A stretch of DNA of 64,000 nucleotides, from NCBI RefSeq assembly GCF_900105065.1, contig NZ_LT629749.1, forward strand, positions 1,240,001 to 1,304,000, given 5' to 3'. The stretch is from Friedmanniella luteola (GTDB taxonomy: Bacteria; Actinomycetota; Actinomycetes; Propionibacteriales; Propionibacteriaceae). The position numbers and the translations under genes are program-made. The notes under the pieces were generated by a model. That model saw only the letters and a list, made by a program, of their open reading frames with translations. It had not been told where the DNA came from and searched no databases. Below are positions 56,448 through 64,000 of the stretch, one piece after another. Within the stretch, counting starts at the first letter, position 1. Every line of letters begins with the position of its first letter.

Positions 56448-57469
56448 TAGGCCGACCAGCCGGGCCAGGCCTGCAGCGGAGCGCCCCACGCCGTGGCCGT
56501 CGTCGCCGTGGCGGTGAGGGCCGCGAGGGCCGCGGCCCGGTCGGCCGGTCGGGCCGCCGCCGCCAGCCACAGGCCGCAGAAGGGCAGCAGCCGCGTCTCG
56601 ATCCGGCGGAGGAGGAGCCGGGCGTCGTCGGCGTCGCGCACCTCCGGATCGGGGTCGTAGGCGGGGGCGGCGGCCGGCACCTCGACGCCGGCCCGGCGCA
56701 GCCGGTCCACCAGCCGGGCCTGCAGCGCCCGGCGCTCCCGCAGCCCGGCCCGTGCGCGGTCGTGGCGCGCCCCGGTCACGGGCAGCTTGCCCAGGGCCAG
56801 CTGGTAGCCCCAGACGGCGGCGTGCAGCGACCCGACGAGCGCCGACACCGCGGCGGAGTCGCTGGGCACGGTCAGCGGCGCGCGGTCGGCGACCGCGGCC
56901 GAGCGCGGCGGCTCGGCGGCGGCGAGGGCCGTCGCGAACGCCCCGCTGGCCACCGCCATCGACCCCCAGAGCAGCGCAGCCGGTCCGCCGGCGGCCATCG
57001 CGGCCGCGCGGTAGCGCGCGGCCAGGGCCCGCTCGTCGGCGACCAGCCGCTCGGTGCCGGGCGCCCGGCCCGGACCGCTGCGCGGGCCGGGAGCGGGCGT
57101 GGAGGTGGAGGACGGGGTCGGCTCCGCCGGGTCGGGGGCGGTGATCGCCGCCGCCCGCGCGGTGTGCGCCTGCTCCACGAGGCCCAGCAGGTCACGCCGC
57201 CGCGCGTCGTCGGCGTCGGTGCGGGCCCGCTGCGCGCGCGCCCCGGCGGCGAGGGCGGTCTCGGCCGCGACGTCGCGGGCCAGACCGGGGGCCAGCGGGC
57301 TCGGCGTCGGACTCGGCCGTGCGGTCGCCGCGGGTGCCCCGGCGGGACCGCGGACGGCCGGGTCGCTCACGCTGCAGGCGCTCGCCCCGACGGCCAGGCC
57401 GCCGAGCAGCAGGGTGCGGCGTGACCAGCGCTCCCGCCCCGGCGCGGGGGCGGGGATCGGGTCGGGCAC
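56447..57469 (-). CDS. Tat-exported lipoprotein with ferritin-like (DUF4439) domain
   Basis: A 340-residue protein with a twin-arginine signal (SRRTLLLGGLAVGASACS) that ends in a lipobox, with Cys at about residue 32. A Thr/Pro linker follows. The C-terminal part (about 195-335) is a helical bundle of the DUF4439 ferritin-like type, with LHAAVWGYQLALGKLP near 225. Metal ligands are not obvious. GTG 57469 lies 6 nt after TAGCGT, so the transcript is probably leaderless. It diverges from rimP. Confidence 0.8.
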   Translation of the reverse strand: MPDPIPAPAPGRERWSRRTLLLGGLAVGASACSVSDPAVRGPAGAPAATARPSPTPSPLAPGLARDVAAETALAAGARAQRARTDADDARRRDLLGLVEQAHTARAAAITAPDPAEPTPSSTSTPAPGPRSGPGRAPGTERLVADERALAARYRAAAMAAGGPAALLWGSMAVASGAFATALAAAEPPRSAAVADRAPLTVPSDSAAVSALVGSLHAAVWGYQLALGKLPVTGARHDRARAGLRERRALQARLVDRLRRAGVEVPAAAPAYDPDPEVRDADDARLLLRRIETRLLPFCGLWLAAAARPADRAAALAALTATATTATAWGAPLQAWPGWSA

Positions 57470-57494
57470 GGACCGACGCTATCCCAGCCGACGG

Positions 57495-57500
57495 TATGAT
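57495..57500 (+). promoter_or_regulatory. Candidate -10 box of the rimP-nusA-infB operon
   Basis: TATGAT is nearly consensus and lies 130 nt before the rimP start, which gives a leader of about 120 nt. No clear -35 element is 16-18 nt upstream. On the other strand the same gap holds the TAGCGT box of the divergent lipoprotein gene. Confidence 0.45.
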
Positions 57501-57629
57501 CGAGGTCCGCTCCGGGGTCGTCGACCCGCTGGACGCCCACCGCGTGACCGACCCCCGCCCCGGCGGGGCCGGGCGGTCGTCCCCCGGGCACGACAACTGC
57601 ACCACCACAACCGGATCGAGTGACCTGCC

Positions 57630-58166
57630 ATGAGAGAGACCCAGATCGTCGCCCTGCTGGGCCCCGTCCTGGCCCAGCACGGGCTGGACCTCGACGCCGT
57701 GGAGGTGCTGCCGGCCGGCAAGCGCCGGCTGCTCCGCGTCGTCGTCGACGGCGACGGACCCGAGGGCAAGGGGCCCCTGCTCGACGACATCGCCGACGCC
57801 ACCCGGGCGATCTCCGTCGCCCTGGACGAGTCCCCCGTGGTGGGCAGCGCGCCGTACACGCTCGAGGTCAGCTCGCGGGGCGTCAGCCGCCCGCTGGAGC
57901 TGCCGCGGCACTGGCGGCGCAACGTCGGCCGGCTGGTCGCGGTGACGACGACGACGGGGGAGAGCTACACCGGGCGCGTCAGCGCCGCCGGCGAGGAGGT
58001 CGTCACCCTCGAGGTGGAGGGCAGCTCCCGCGAGCTGGCCCTGGCCGAGGTGTCCAAGGCCCTGGTGCAGGTGGAGCTCAACCGGCCGAGGACCCCGGCC
58101 GCGGACGACGAGGACGACCTCGACGACGACATCGAGACCGACGACGAGATCGAGGACGAGAACTGA
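57630..58166 (+). CDS. rimP: Ribosome maturation factor
   Basis: A 178-residue RimP, which is needed for late 30S assembly. Seen are [20 protein letters not shown] (about residues 18-37), the [16 protein letters not shown] helix near 51 and [18 protein letters not shown] near 79. The tail after 150 is very acidic (Asp/Glu-rich), as in other actinobacterial RimP. ATG 57630 was chosen from the conserved N-terminus. Its stop overlaps the nusA start (TGATG). Confidence 0.96.
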   Translation: MRETQIVALLGPVLAQHGLDLDAVEVLPAGKRRLLRVVVDGDGPEGKGPLLDDIADATRAISVALDESPVVGSAPYTLEVSSRGVSRPLELPRHWRRNVGRLVAVTTTTGESYTGRVSAAGEEVVTLEVEGSSRELALAEVSKALVQVELNRPRTPAADDEDDLDDDIETDDEIEDEN

Positions 58167-59149
58167 TGGACATCGACATCTCGGTGCTGCGCCTGCTGGA
58201 GCGGGAGAAGGAGCTGCCCTTCGAGGTGCTCGCCGCCGCCATCGAAGAGGCCCTGCTCACCGCCTACGACCGCACCGACGGCGCCGTGCCCGGCGCCCGG
58301 GTGGAGCTGAACCGCAAGAGCGGGCACGTCGCGGTCATGGTGCCCGAGCGCGACGACGAGGGCCACCGCGTCGGGGAGTACGACGCCACCCCGGAGGGCT
58401 TCGGCCGGGTCGCGGCGTCGACCGCCCGCTCCGTCATCATGCAGCGCCTGCGCGACGCCGAGGACGAGCAGAAGTACGGGCACTTCGCCGGCGTCGAGGG
58501 CGACATCGTCTCCGGCATCGTGCAGCAGGGCCGCGACACCCGCACGGTGCTGGTGGACCTGGGCAAGATCGAGGCGATCATGCCGCTGGCCGAGCAGGTG
58601 CCGGGGGAGACCTACCCGCACGGCCGGCGGATCCGGGTCTACGTCGTCGCCGTGCGCAAGGAGCTCCGCGGCCCCCAGGTCGTCGTCTCCCGCACCCACC
58701 CGGGGCTGGTCGAGAAGCTCTTCAAGCTCGAGGTCCCCGAGATCGCCGACGGCACGGTGGAGATCAAGGCGACGGCCCGCGAGGCCGGCCACCGCAGCAA
58801 GATCGCCGTCGTCAGCCACAACCCCGACGTCAGCGCCAAGGGCGCCTGCATCGGGCCGATGGGCCAGCGGGTGCGGGCGGTGATGCACGAGCTGAACGAG
58901 GAGAAGATCGACATCATCGACTGGTACCCGGACCCGGCGAAGTTCGTCGCGCAGGCCCTGTCGCCGGCCAAGGTCAGCTCGGTCACCGTCGTCGACCTCG
59001 CCGCCCGGGCCGCCCGCGTCGTGGTCCCCGACTACCAGCTGTCGCTGGCCATCGGCCGGGAGGGGCAGAACGCCCGGCTCGCCGCCCGGCTCACCGGCTG
59101 GCGCATCGACATCCGCTCCGACACCGAGGTCGTCCCGGCCGAGGGCTGA
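58166..59149 (+). CDS. nusA: Transcription termination/antitermination factor
   Basis: A 327-residue NusA. The N-terminal RNA-polymerase-binding domain (about 1-120), an S1 domain (about 120-195, [20 protein letters not shown]) and two KH domains (with [17 protein letters not shown] near 232 and [19 protein letters not shown] near 295) are present. The C-terminal acidic repeats of E. coli NusA are absent, which is the actinobacterial form. It overlaps rimP by one base. Confidence 0.97.
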   Translation: MDIDISVLRLLEREKELPFEVLAAAIEEALLTAYDRTDGAVPGARVELNRKSGHVAVMVPERDDEGHRVGEYDATPEGFGRVAASTARSVIMQRLRDAEDEQKYGHFAGVEGDIVSGIVQQGRDTRTVLVDLGKIEAIMPLAEQVPGETYPHGRRIRVYVVAVRKELRGPQVVVSRTHPGLVEKLFKLEVPEIADGTVEIKATAREAGHRSKIAVVSHNPDVSAKGACIGPMGQRVRAVMHELNEEKIDIIDWYPDPAKFVAQALSPAKVSSVTVVDLAARAARVVVPDYQLSLAIGREGQNARLAARLTGWRIDIRSDTEVVPAEG

Positions 59150-59215
59150 GCCGCCCTGGCCGGCCGGCCCCGGTGGGCCGCCGGTCCGCGGTGGAGCAGC
59201 GGGTAAGGTGGTCGC

Positions 59216-59479
59216 GTGAGCAAGCCGGTGCGCACCTGCGTCGGCTGCCGCCGCAAGGCGGAGAAGTCCGAGCTCGTCCGGCTGGTCTGGCAGCAGTCCG
59301 TCGTGGTCGACCCCGCCCAGCGGGAGCCCGGTCGTGGCGCCTACCTGCACCCCGGACCCGACTGCGTGGCCCTGGCCGTCAAGCGACGGGCCCTCGGCCG
59401 CGCCCTGCGGGTCACCGGAGTCGACCCCGAGGTGCTGACGCGCCGCTGGGCCGAGTCCGGGGCGGGACAACTCGCTTAG
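59216..59479 (+). CDS. ylxR: YlxR/RnpM-family RNA-binding protein
   Basis: An 87-residue basic protein with the family start PVRTCVGCRRKAEKSELVRL (residues 4-23) and RGAYLHPGPDCVALAVKRRA near 40. YlxR proteins bind RNA and, in Bacillus, modulate RNase P. GTG 59216 lies 6 nt after TAAGGT, which suggests an extra leaderless promoter inside the nusA-infB operon. It is 66 nt after nusA. Confidence 0.93.
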   Translation: MSKPVRTCVGCRRKAEKSELVRLVWQQSVVVDPAQREPGRGAYLHPGPDCVALAVKRRALGRALRVTGVDPEVLTRRWAESGAGQLA

Positions 59480-59699
59480 GCGATCGGGCCGGACGAGGAT
59501 AGAGTTCTTCATTGACTTCACCGGTCGGGGTGCTGCTGCGCCTCGGGTCGTGGAGTCCGCGCTCAAGCGCCTCCGACCAGGGGCGCCGAACCAGAAAGTG
59601 GGCTCACGCTCATGACCACTCGATGAGAACCCCTCAATGAGCATGCAAGACAACTAACTGGTCCGGCGCACAAGACCCGGACCGCCAACAAGGAGTGCA
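59480..59699 (+). promoter_or_regulatory. infB leader with a hairpin before the ribosome-binding site
   Basis: The 220-nt gap before infB has TAGAGT (59500-59505) as a possible -10 box and a TTGACT at 59512-59517 without a matching -10 box. A 7-bp stem GGTCCGG/CCGGACC (59660-59666 with 59677-59683) ends 8 nt before AAGGAG, so it could gate translation. No gene was recognised. Confidence 0.4.
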
Positions 59700-62600
59700 G
59701 TGGCCAAGGTCCGCGTCTATGAGCTCGCGAAAGAGCTCGGAGTCGAGAGCAAGACCGTCCTCACGATGTTGAAGGACATGGGCGAGTTCGTCCGCTCCGC
59801 CTCCTCCACGGTGGAACCCCCCGTGGAGCGGCGGCTCAAGGAAAAGCTGGGCAACGGTTCGTCCGGCGGCAGCAAGGAGCCGGCCCGTCCGGGTCCCGCC
59901 GCCACCCGGAACCCGGCCGCCCCGGCCGGCACCCGGCGTCCGCCGATGCCCAGCCCGGGTCTCAGCCGTCCCCACCCGGCCGCGCCGGCCCCCGCCGCCC
60001 CGGTCCAGGCGAGCACCCCCAGCCCCGCCCCGGTCGCTCCGGTGGCCTCGGCGCCCACCTCGGCTCCGGCCCCCGCACCCACGGAGGCCCCGCGCACCGC
60101 GGCCCGGCCGGGTGCGGGCACCCCCGGTCCCGTCAACCGCACGCCCGCGCCGGGCCCGCGTCCCAGCACGCCCCGCGCCCCCGGTCAGCCGTCGACCCCG
60201 GCCGAGACCCCCGCTCCGGCGGCCGGCCCGACCGACGCCGGCCAGACCGGTGGCGGCCAGCCCGCCACGCCGCGCAGCGGGCAGCCCTCGGCCGCCCGTC
60301 CCGGCCAGCCCTCCGCCCCGCGGACCGACGGCCAGGCCGGCACCCCCGGTCCCCGTCCGCGTCCCGGGTCCACGGGTGGCCTGCCCGGGGCCGGCGCCCC
60401 GGCCAGCCGTCGTCCGGGTGGGGCGCCCCGCCCGGGCAACAACCCGTTCTCGCCCTCGCAGGGCATGGGTCAGCCCCGGCCGCCGCGCCAGACCCCTGGT
60501 GCACCCGGTGCCCCGGGTGCCGGCGAGGCCGCCCGTCCCGGTGGTCCCCGGCCGCCCGCCGGCCGCGGTGCTCCCGCGCCGGGCGGACGTCCGGGCGTTC
60601 CCGGCATGCCCCGGCCCAACCCGGCGATGATGCCCCGGCAGAGCTCGGGCCAGCTGAGCGCTCCCGGTGCGGCCGGCCCTCGTGGCCGTGGCGCACCCGC
60701 GGGTGGTCGTGGCCGTCCCGGCGGCGGTGGTCCTCCCGGTCGTACCGGCGGTCCCGGCGGCGGTCCGCCTCCCGCGGGCCGTGGCGGCCGTGGTGGTCGC
60801 GGCGGCACGCAGGGTGCCTTCGGCCGCGCCGGAGGCCCGGTGCGCCGTGGCCGCAAGTCGAAGCGTCAGCGTCGTCAAGAGTTCGACCAGATGCAGGCGC
60901 CGGAGATCGGTGGTGTCCGCGTCCGCCAGGGCGACGGGTCGACGGTCCGGCTGGCCCGCGGCGCCTCGCTGACCGACCTGTCGGAGAAGATCAACGTCGA
61001 CGTGTCGTCGCTGGTCCAGGTGCTGTTCAACCTGGGCGAGATGGTGACCGCCACCCAGACGGTGTCCGAGGACACCCTCCAGGTGCTCGCCGGCGAGCTC
61101 AACTACAAGATCGAGGTCGTCTCCCCCGAGGACGAGGACCGCGCGCTGCTGGAGAGCTTCGACATCGAGTTCGGCGAGAACGAGGGCGGCGAGGACGAGC
61201 TCGAGGCGCGTCCGCCGGTCGTCACCGTCATGGGTCACGTCGACCACGGGAAGACCAAGCTGCTCGACGCGATCCGCAAGACCAACGTGGTCGGTGGCGA
61301 GGCCGGTGGCATCACCCAGGCCATCGGCGCCTACCAGGTGACCACGGAGGTCGACGGCGAGGAGCGCGCCATCACCTTCATCGACACCCCGGGCCACGAG
61401 GCGTTCACCGCCATGCGTGCCCGCGGTGCGAAGTCGACCGACATCGCCGTCCTGGTGGTGGCCGCCGACGACGGGGTGATGCCGCAGACGATCGAGGCGC
61501 TGAACCACGCGCTGGCCGCCGAGGTGCCGATCGTCGTCGCGGTCAACAAGATCGACCGCGAGGGCGCTGACCCGACCAAGGTCCGCGGCCAGCTCACCGA
61601 GTACGGCCTGGTGCCCGAGGAGTACGGCGGCGACACGATGTTCGTCGACGTCTCCGCGATCACCGGCGTCGGCCTCGAGCAGCTGCTGGAGGCGGTCATC
61701 CTGACCGCCGACGCCGCGCTCGACCTGCGCGCCAACCCGGAGATGGACGGTCAGGGTGTGGCCATCGAGGCCCACCTCGACAAGGGCCGTGGTCCCGTGG
61801 CCACCGTCCTGGTCCAGCGCGGCACGCTGCACGTCGGCGACTCGATTGTGGCCGGGACGGGGTACGGACGGGTCCGGGCCCTGCTCGACGACCACGGTCA
61901 GAACGTCGACGAGGCCCCGCCGTCCTTCCCGGTCCAGGTGCTCGGCCTGACGGCCGTCCCCGGCGCCGGCGACAGCTTCATCGTCGTCGACGACGACCGG
62001 ATGGCCCGGCAGATCGCCGAGCGCCGGGCGTCCCGGCTCCGGATGGCGGCCCAGGCGGCCAGCACCCGGCGCAAGACGCTCGACCAGCTGTTCGACCAGC
62101 TCGAGCGGGGCGAGGACCAGGAGCTGCGGCTCATCCTCAAGGGCGACGGCGCTGGCTCGGTCGAGGCCCTGGAGGACGCGCTCGCCAAGATCGACGTCGG
62201 CGACGAGGTCAGCCTGCGGGTCATCGACCGCGGTGTCGGTGCGATCACCGAGACCAACGTCAGCCTGGCGGCGGCCTCCAACGCGGTCATCGTCGGCTTC
62301 AACGTCCGCCCGCAGGGCAAGGCGTCGGAGATGGCGGACCGCGAGGGTGTCGACATCCGGTACTACTCGGTGATCTACTCCGCGATCGACGAGATCGAGG
62401 CCGCGCTGAAGGGCCTGCTCAAGCCGATCTACGAGGAGGCCCAGCTGGGTCAGGCGGAGATCCGCGAGATCTTCCGCTCGTCCCGCGCCGGCATCATCGC
62501 CGGTTGCATGGTCACCAGCGGGTCGATCCGCCGCAACTCCAAGGCCCGGCTGCTGCGTGAGGGCGTCGTCATCAACGAGACGACCATCTCCTCGCTGCGC

Positions 62601-62729
62601 CGGGAGAAGGACGACGCCACCGAGGTGCGCGAAGGGTTCGAGTGCGGCATGACGCTCGCGAACTACTCCGACATCCGGGTCGGCGACGTCGTCGAGACCT
62701 TCGAGATGCGCGAGAAGGCTCGTAGCTGA
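59700..62729 (+). CDS. infB: Translation initiation factor IF-2
   Basis: A 1009-residue GTPase that places fMet-tRNA on the 30S subunit. Residues 1-50 are the IF2N domain ([20 protein letters not shown]); about 55-395 are a long Pro/Gly/Ala/Arg-rich linker typical of actinobacteria. The G domain has GHVDHGKT near 511, DTPGHEA near 560 and NKID near 614. Domains II to IV follow to the C-terminus. GTG 59700 has AAGGAG 4 nt upstream. A strong terminator follows, so the operon ends here. Confidence 0.98.
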   Translation: MAKVRVYELAKELGVESKTVLTMLKDMGEFVRSASSTVEPPVERRLKEKLGNGSSGGSKEPARPGPAATRNPAAPAGTRRPPMPSPGLSRPHPAAPAPAAPVQASTPSPAPVAPVASAPTSAPAPAPTEAPRTAARPGAGTPGPVNRTPAPGPRPSTPRAPGQPSTPAETPAPAAGPTDAGQTGGGQPATPRSGQPSAARPGQPSAPRTDGQAGTPGPRPRPGSTGGLPGAGAPASRRPGGAPRPGNNPFSPSQGMGQPRPPRQTPGAPGAPGAGEAARPGGPRPPAGRGAPAPGGRPGVPGMPRPNPAMMPRQSSGQLSAPGAAGPRGRGAPAGGRGRPGGGGPPGRTGGPGGGPPPAGRGGRGGRGGTQGAFGRAGGPVRRGRKSKRQRRQEFDQMQAPEIGGVRVRQGDGSTVRLARGASLTDLSEKINVDVSSLVQVLFNLGEMVTATQTVSEDTLQVLAGELNYKIEVVSPEDEDRALLESFDIEFGENEGGEDELEARPPVVTVMGHVDHGKTKLLDAIRKTNVVGGEAGGITQAIGAYQVTTEVDGEERAITFIDTPGHEAFTAMRARGAKSTDIAVLVVAADDGVMPQTIEALNHALAAEVPIVVAVNKIDREGADPTKVRGQLTEYGLVPEEYGGDTMFVDVSAITGVGLEQLLEAVILTADAALDLRANPEMDGQGVAIEAHLDKGRGPVATVLVQRGTLHVGDSIVAGTGYGRVRALLDDHGQNVDEAPPSFPVQVLGLTAVPGAGDSFIVVDDDRMARQIAERRASRLRMAAQAASTRRKTLDQLFDQLERGEDQELRLILKGDGAGSVEALEDALAKIDVGDEVSLRVIDRGVGAITETNVSLAAASNAVIVGFNVRPQGKASEMADREGVDIRYYSVIYSAIDEIEAALKGLLKPIYEEAQLGQAEIREIFRSSRAGIIAGCMVTSGSIRRNSKARLLREGVVINETTISSLRREKDDATEVREGFECGMTLANYSDIRVGDVVETFEMREKARS

Positions 62730-62752
62730 GCGCAGCACCGAGCGCTGGTCGT

Positions 62753-62799
62753 CGGCGGGGCGGGGTCGTGGCAACACGGCCCCGCCCCGTCGGCGTTTT
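62753..62799 (+). terminator. Rho-independent terminator of infB
   Basis: GGGGCGGGGTCGTG (62757-62770) pairs with CACGGCCCCGCCCC (62775-62788) across a GCAA loop, with one G-U pair, and the stem can extend to about 62753/62792. GCGTTTT follows. It separates infB from the Fic gene. Confidence 0.85.
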
Positions 62800-62812
62800 A
62801 TCACTTGTCGGC

Positions 62813-62828
62813 CGAACTGATAAGTTCG
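62813..62828 (+). promoter_or_regulatory. Palindrome over the -10 box of the Fic gene
   Basis: CGAACT-GATA-AGTTCG is a perfect 6-bp inverted repeat. It covers TAAGTT (62821-62826), which lies 6 nt before the Fic ATG, the leaderless geometry seen elsewhere in the window. A repressor bound here would block RNA polymerase. Confidence 0.55.
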
Positions 62829-62832
62829 ACGC

Positions 62833-64000
62833 ATGGCCTTCTCGGATCAGGGGCACCGTTGGCCGCCCGTCGGGCACGAGCAGCTGATCTGGGACTCCCG
62901 GTCCTCGGGTGCCGCGCTGAGCCGGACGGAGCGGCAGCGGGCGCACGGTCGCTACCACGCGGCGGTCCCGCCCCCGATCGCCGAGCTGGACTACGCGGTC
63001 CCGGTCGAGCTGGCCGGCCCGCTCGAGGACGCCGCGGCCGAGCTGGCCCGCTACGACGCCGAGATGGCCACCAGCCCCGCGCCCCTGGACGCGGTGCTGC
63101 TGCGCAGCGAGTCGGCGGCGTCGTCGCAGATCGAGAACCTCACCGCCTCGGCGCGCAGCATCGGCCTGGCCGAGCTGGGGGACGCGAGCCGCAGCAACGC
63201 GAGCCTCGTCGTCGCCAACACCCAGGCCATGCGGTGCGCCCTCGACCTGGCCGCGGAGCTGACCCCGGAGACCGTGCTGGCGATGCACCGGGCGCTGCTG
63301 GGGGCGAGCGAGCCGGACATCGCCGGTGCCTGGCGCACCGAGCCCGTCTGGATCGGCCGGTCGTCGTTGAGCCCGGTCGGGGCCGACTACGTGGCGCCCC
63401 GGGCCGAACGGATCGAGCCGCTGGTCGAGGACCTGATGCGCTACGCCCGGCGCGTCGACCAGCCGGTGCTGGCCCAGGCCGCGCTGGCGTACGCCCAGTT
63501 CGAGACCATCCACCCGTTCCCCGACGGCAACGGCCGCACGGGCCGGGCCCTGCTGCACGCCATGCTGCGGCACCACCGGCTGAGCCGGCACGTCACCGTG
63601 CCCGTGTCCGCCGGCCTGCTGTCCGACGTCACCGGGTACCACGCGGCGCTCACCGCCTACCGCGCCGGCGACCCGGACCCGGTCGTCCGGCTCTGCGTCG
63701 ACGCGACCTTCCGGGCCATCACCAACGGGCGCGCGCTCGCCGTCGAGCTGGCCGAGATCCGGGAGGGCTGGCGCGGCGCGATCACCGCGCGCCGCGACTC
63801 GGCGGTGTGGCGGGCGGCCGACCTCTTCCTGGCCCGCCCGGTGCTGGACGCCGCCCAGGTGGCGGCGGCCCTGGGGATCGCCGTGCCGAACGCCCACCGG
63901 CACCTGGAGCGGCTCGTCGACGCCGGCGTGCTCACGTCCTTCCCGCTGTACCGCCGGGCGCGGGGATGGAGGGCGGACGCCGTGCTCCGGGCGCTGGACG
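62833..64000 (+). CDS. Fic-domain protein (3' end outside window)
   Basis: 389 codons are visible. Residues about 10-60 are a Fic N-terminal region; the inhibitory helix motif (S/T)xxxE(G/N) is seen as SSQIEN (97-102), so it is a class II, self-inhibited Fic protein. The active-site loop HPFPDGNGRTGR is at 227-238 and is complete. A winged-helix-like C-terminal part starts near 315. Fic proteins AMPylate or otherwise modify target proteins; the target is unknown. It lies directly after infB, where rbfA is usual. The ATG is probably leaderless. Confidence 0.9.
   Translation, partial: MAFSDQGHRWPPVGHEQLIWDSRSSGAALSRTERQRAHGRYHAAVPPPIAELDYAVPVELAGPLEDAAAELARYDAEMATSPAPLDAVLLRSESAASSQIENLTASARSIGLAELGDASRSNASLVVANTQAMRCALDLAAELTPETVLAMHRALLGASEPDIAGAWRTEPVWIGRSSLSPVGADYVAPRAERIEPLVEDLMRYARRVDQPVLAQAALAYAQFETIHPFPDGNGRTGRALLHAMLRHHRLSRHVTVPVSAGLLSDVTGYHAALTAYRAGDPDPVVRLCVDATFRAITNGRALAVELAEIREGWRGAITARRDSAVWRAADLFLARPVLDAAQVAAALGIAVPNAHRHLERLVDAGVLTSFPLYRRARGWRADAVLRALD

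Noticed and set aside
59634-62834. Minus-strand open frame of about 1066 codons opposite infB
   Set aside because: infB is certain on the plus strand; the opposite frame is a GC-skew shadow with Val/Leu/Gly/Arg-rich composition and no family motif. The same holds for the large frames opposite rpsB-pyrH (3504-6452) and opposite the serine hydrolase (45357-48461).

Overview
The window is very GC-rich, densely coded actinobacterial chromosome. The assignment rests on gene order (rpsB-tsf-pyrH-frr-cdsA-rlmN, dxr-rip1-ispG-GNAT-proS, rimP-nusA-ylxR-infB), frequent GTG starts, GTGA/ATGA overlaps, and many probable leaderless starts in which a TANNNT -10 box lies 6-7 nt before ATG/GTG. A Geodermatophilales-like soil or rock actinomycete would fit, but the family cannot be proved from the sequence. 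I saw no tRNA, rRNA, CRISPR array, transposase or integrase.

Layout. 0-3.4 kb: a minus-strand sugar-utilisation set (GH2 enzyme, LacI-family repressor, GH51 arabinofuranosidase cut by the window edge). 3.5-9.2 kb: translation and lipid housekeeping genes (rpsB, tsf, pyrH, frr, cdsA, rlmN), with a structured rpsB leader, a 14-bp hairpin between tsf and pyrH, and a 17-bp tandem repeat before cdsA. 9.2-14.4 kb: metallophosphoesterase/EVE pair, malQ, a small secreted protein and a CDF metal transporter.

14.8-42 kb is a large extracellular-polysaccharide locus on both strands. It holds an adenylate-forming CapK-like enzyme, four GT4 and one GT2 glycosyltransferases, a GT-C membrane transferase, Wzy-, Wzx- and Wzz-like proteins, an acyltransferase-3, two FemAB/CelD-type GNAT proteins, GDP-mannose enzymes (gmd, fcl, and a GDP-mannose/UDP-glucose dehydrogenase with an apparent +1 frameshift), a polysaccharide deacetylase, and two lyase-like proteins. 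At its end is an unusual tyrosinase module: a tyrosinase with an N-terminal lectin-like domain and no signal peptide, followed by two small Tat-type proteins that resemble MelC1 caddie proteins. I propose that the locus makes a decorated polysaccharide that may be oxidised or crosslinked outside the cell; the chemistry is inference.

42.4-48.4 kb: LOG-family protein, aldo/keto reductase, PDZ serine protease, DUF805 protein with a long Gly/Tyr/Gln-rich tail, and a class-C-type serine hydrolase. 48.4-56.4 kb: isoprenoid and housekeeping block (dxr, rip1, ispG, GNAT, proS, TSUP exporter). 56.4-62.7 kb: a Tat lipoprotein divergent from rimP-nusA-ylxR-infB. The window ends in a Fic-domain gene directly after infB, where rbfA usually lies, with a palindrome over its -10 box.
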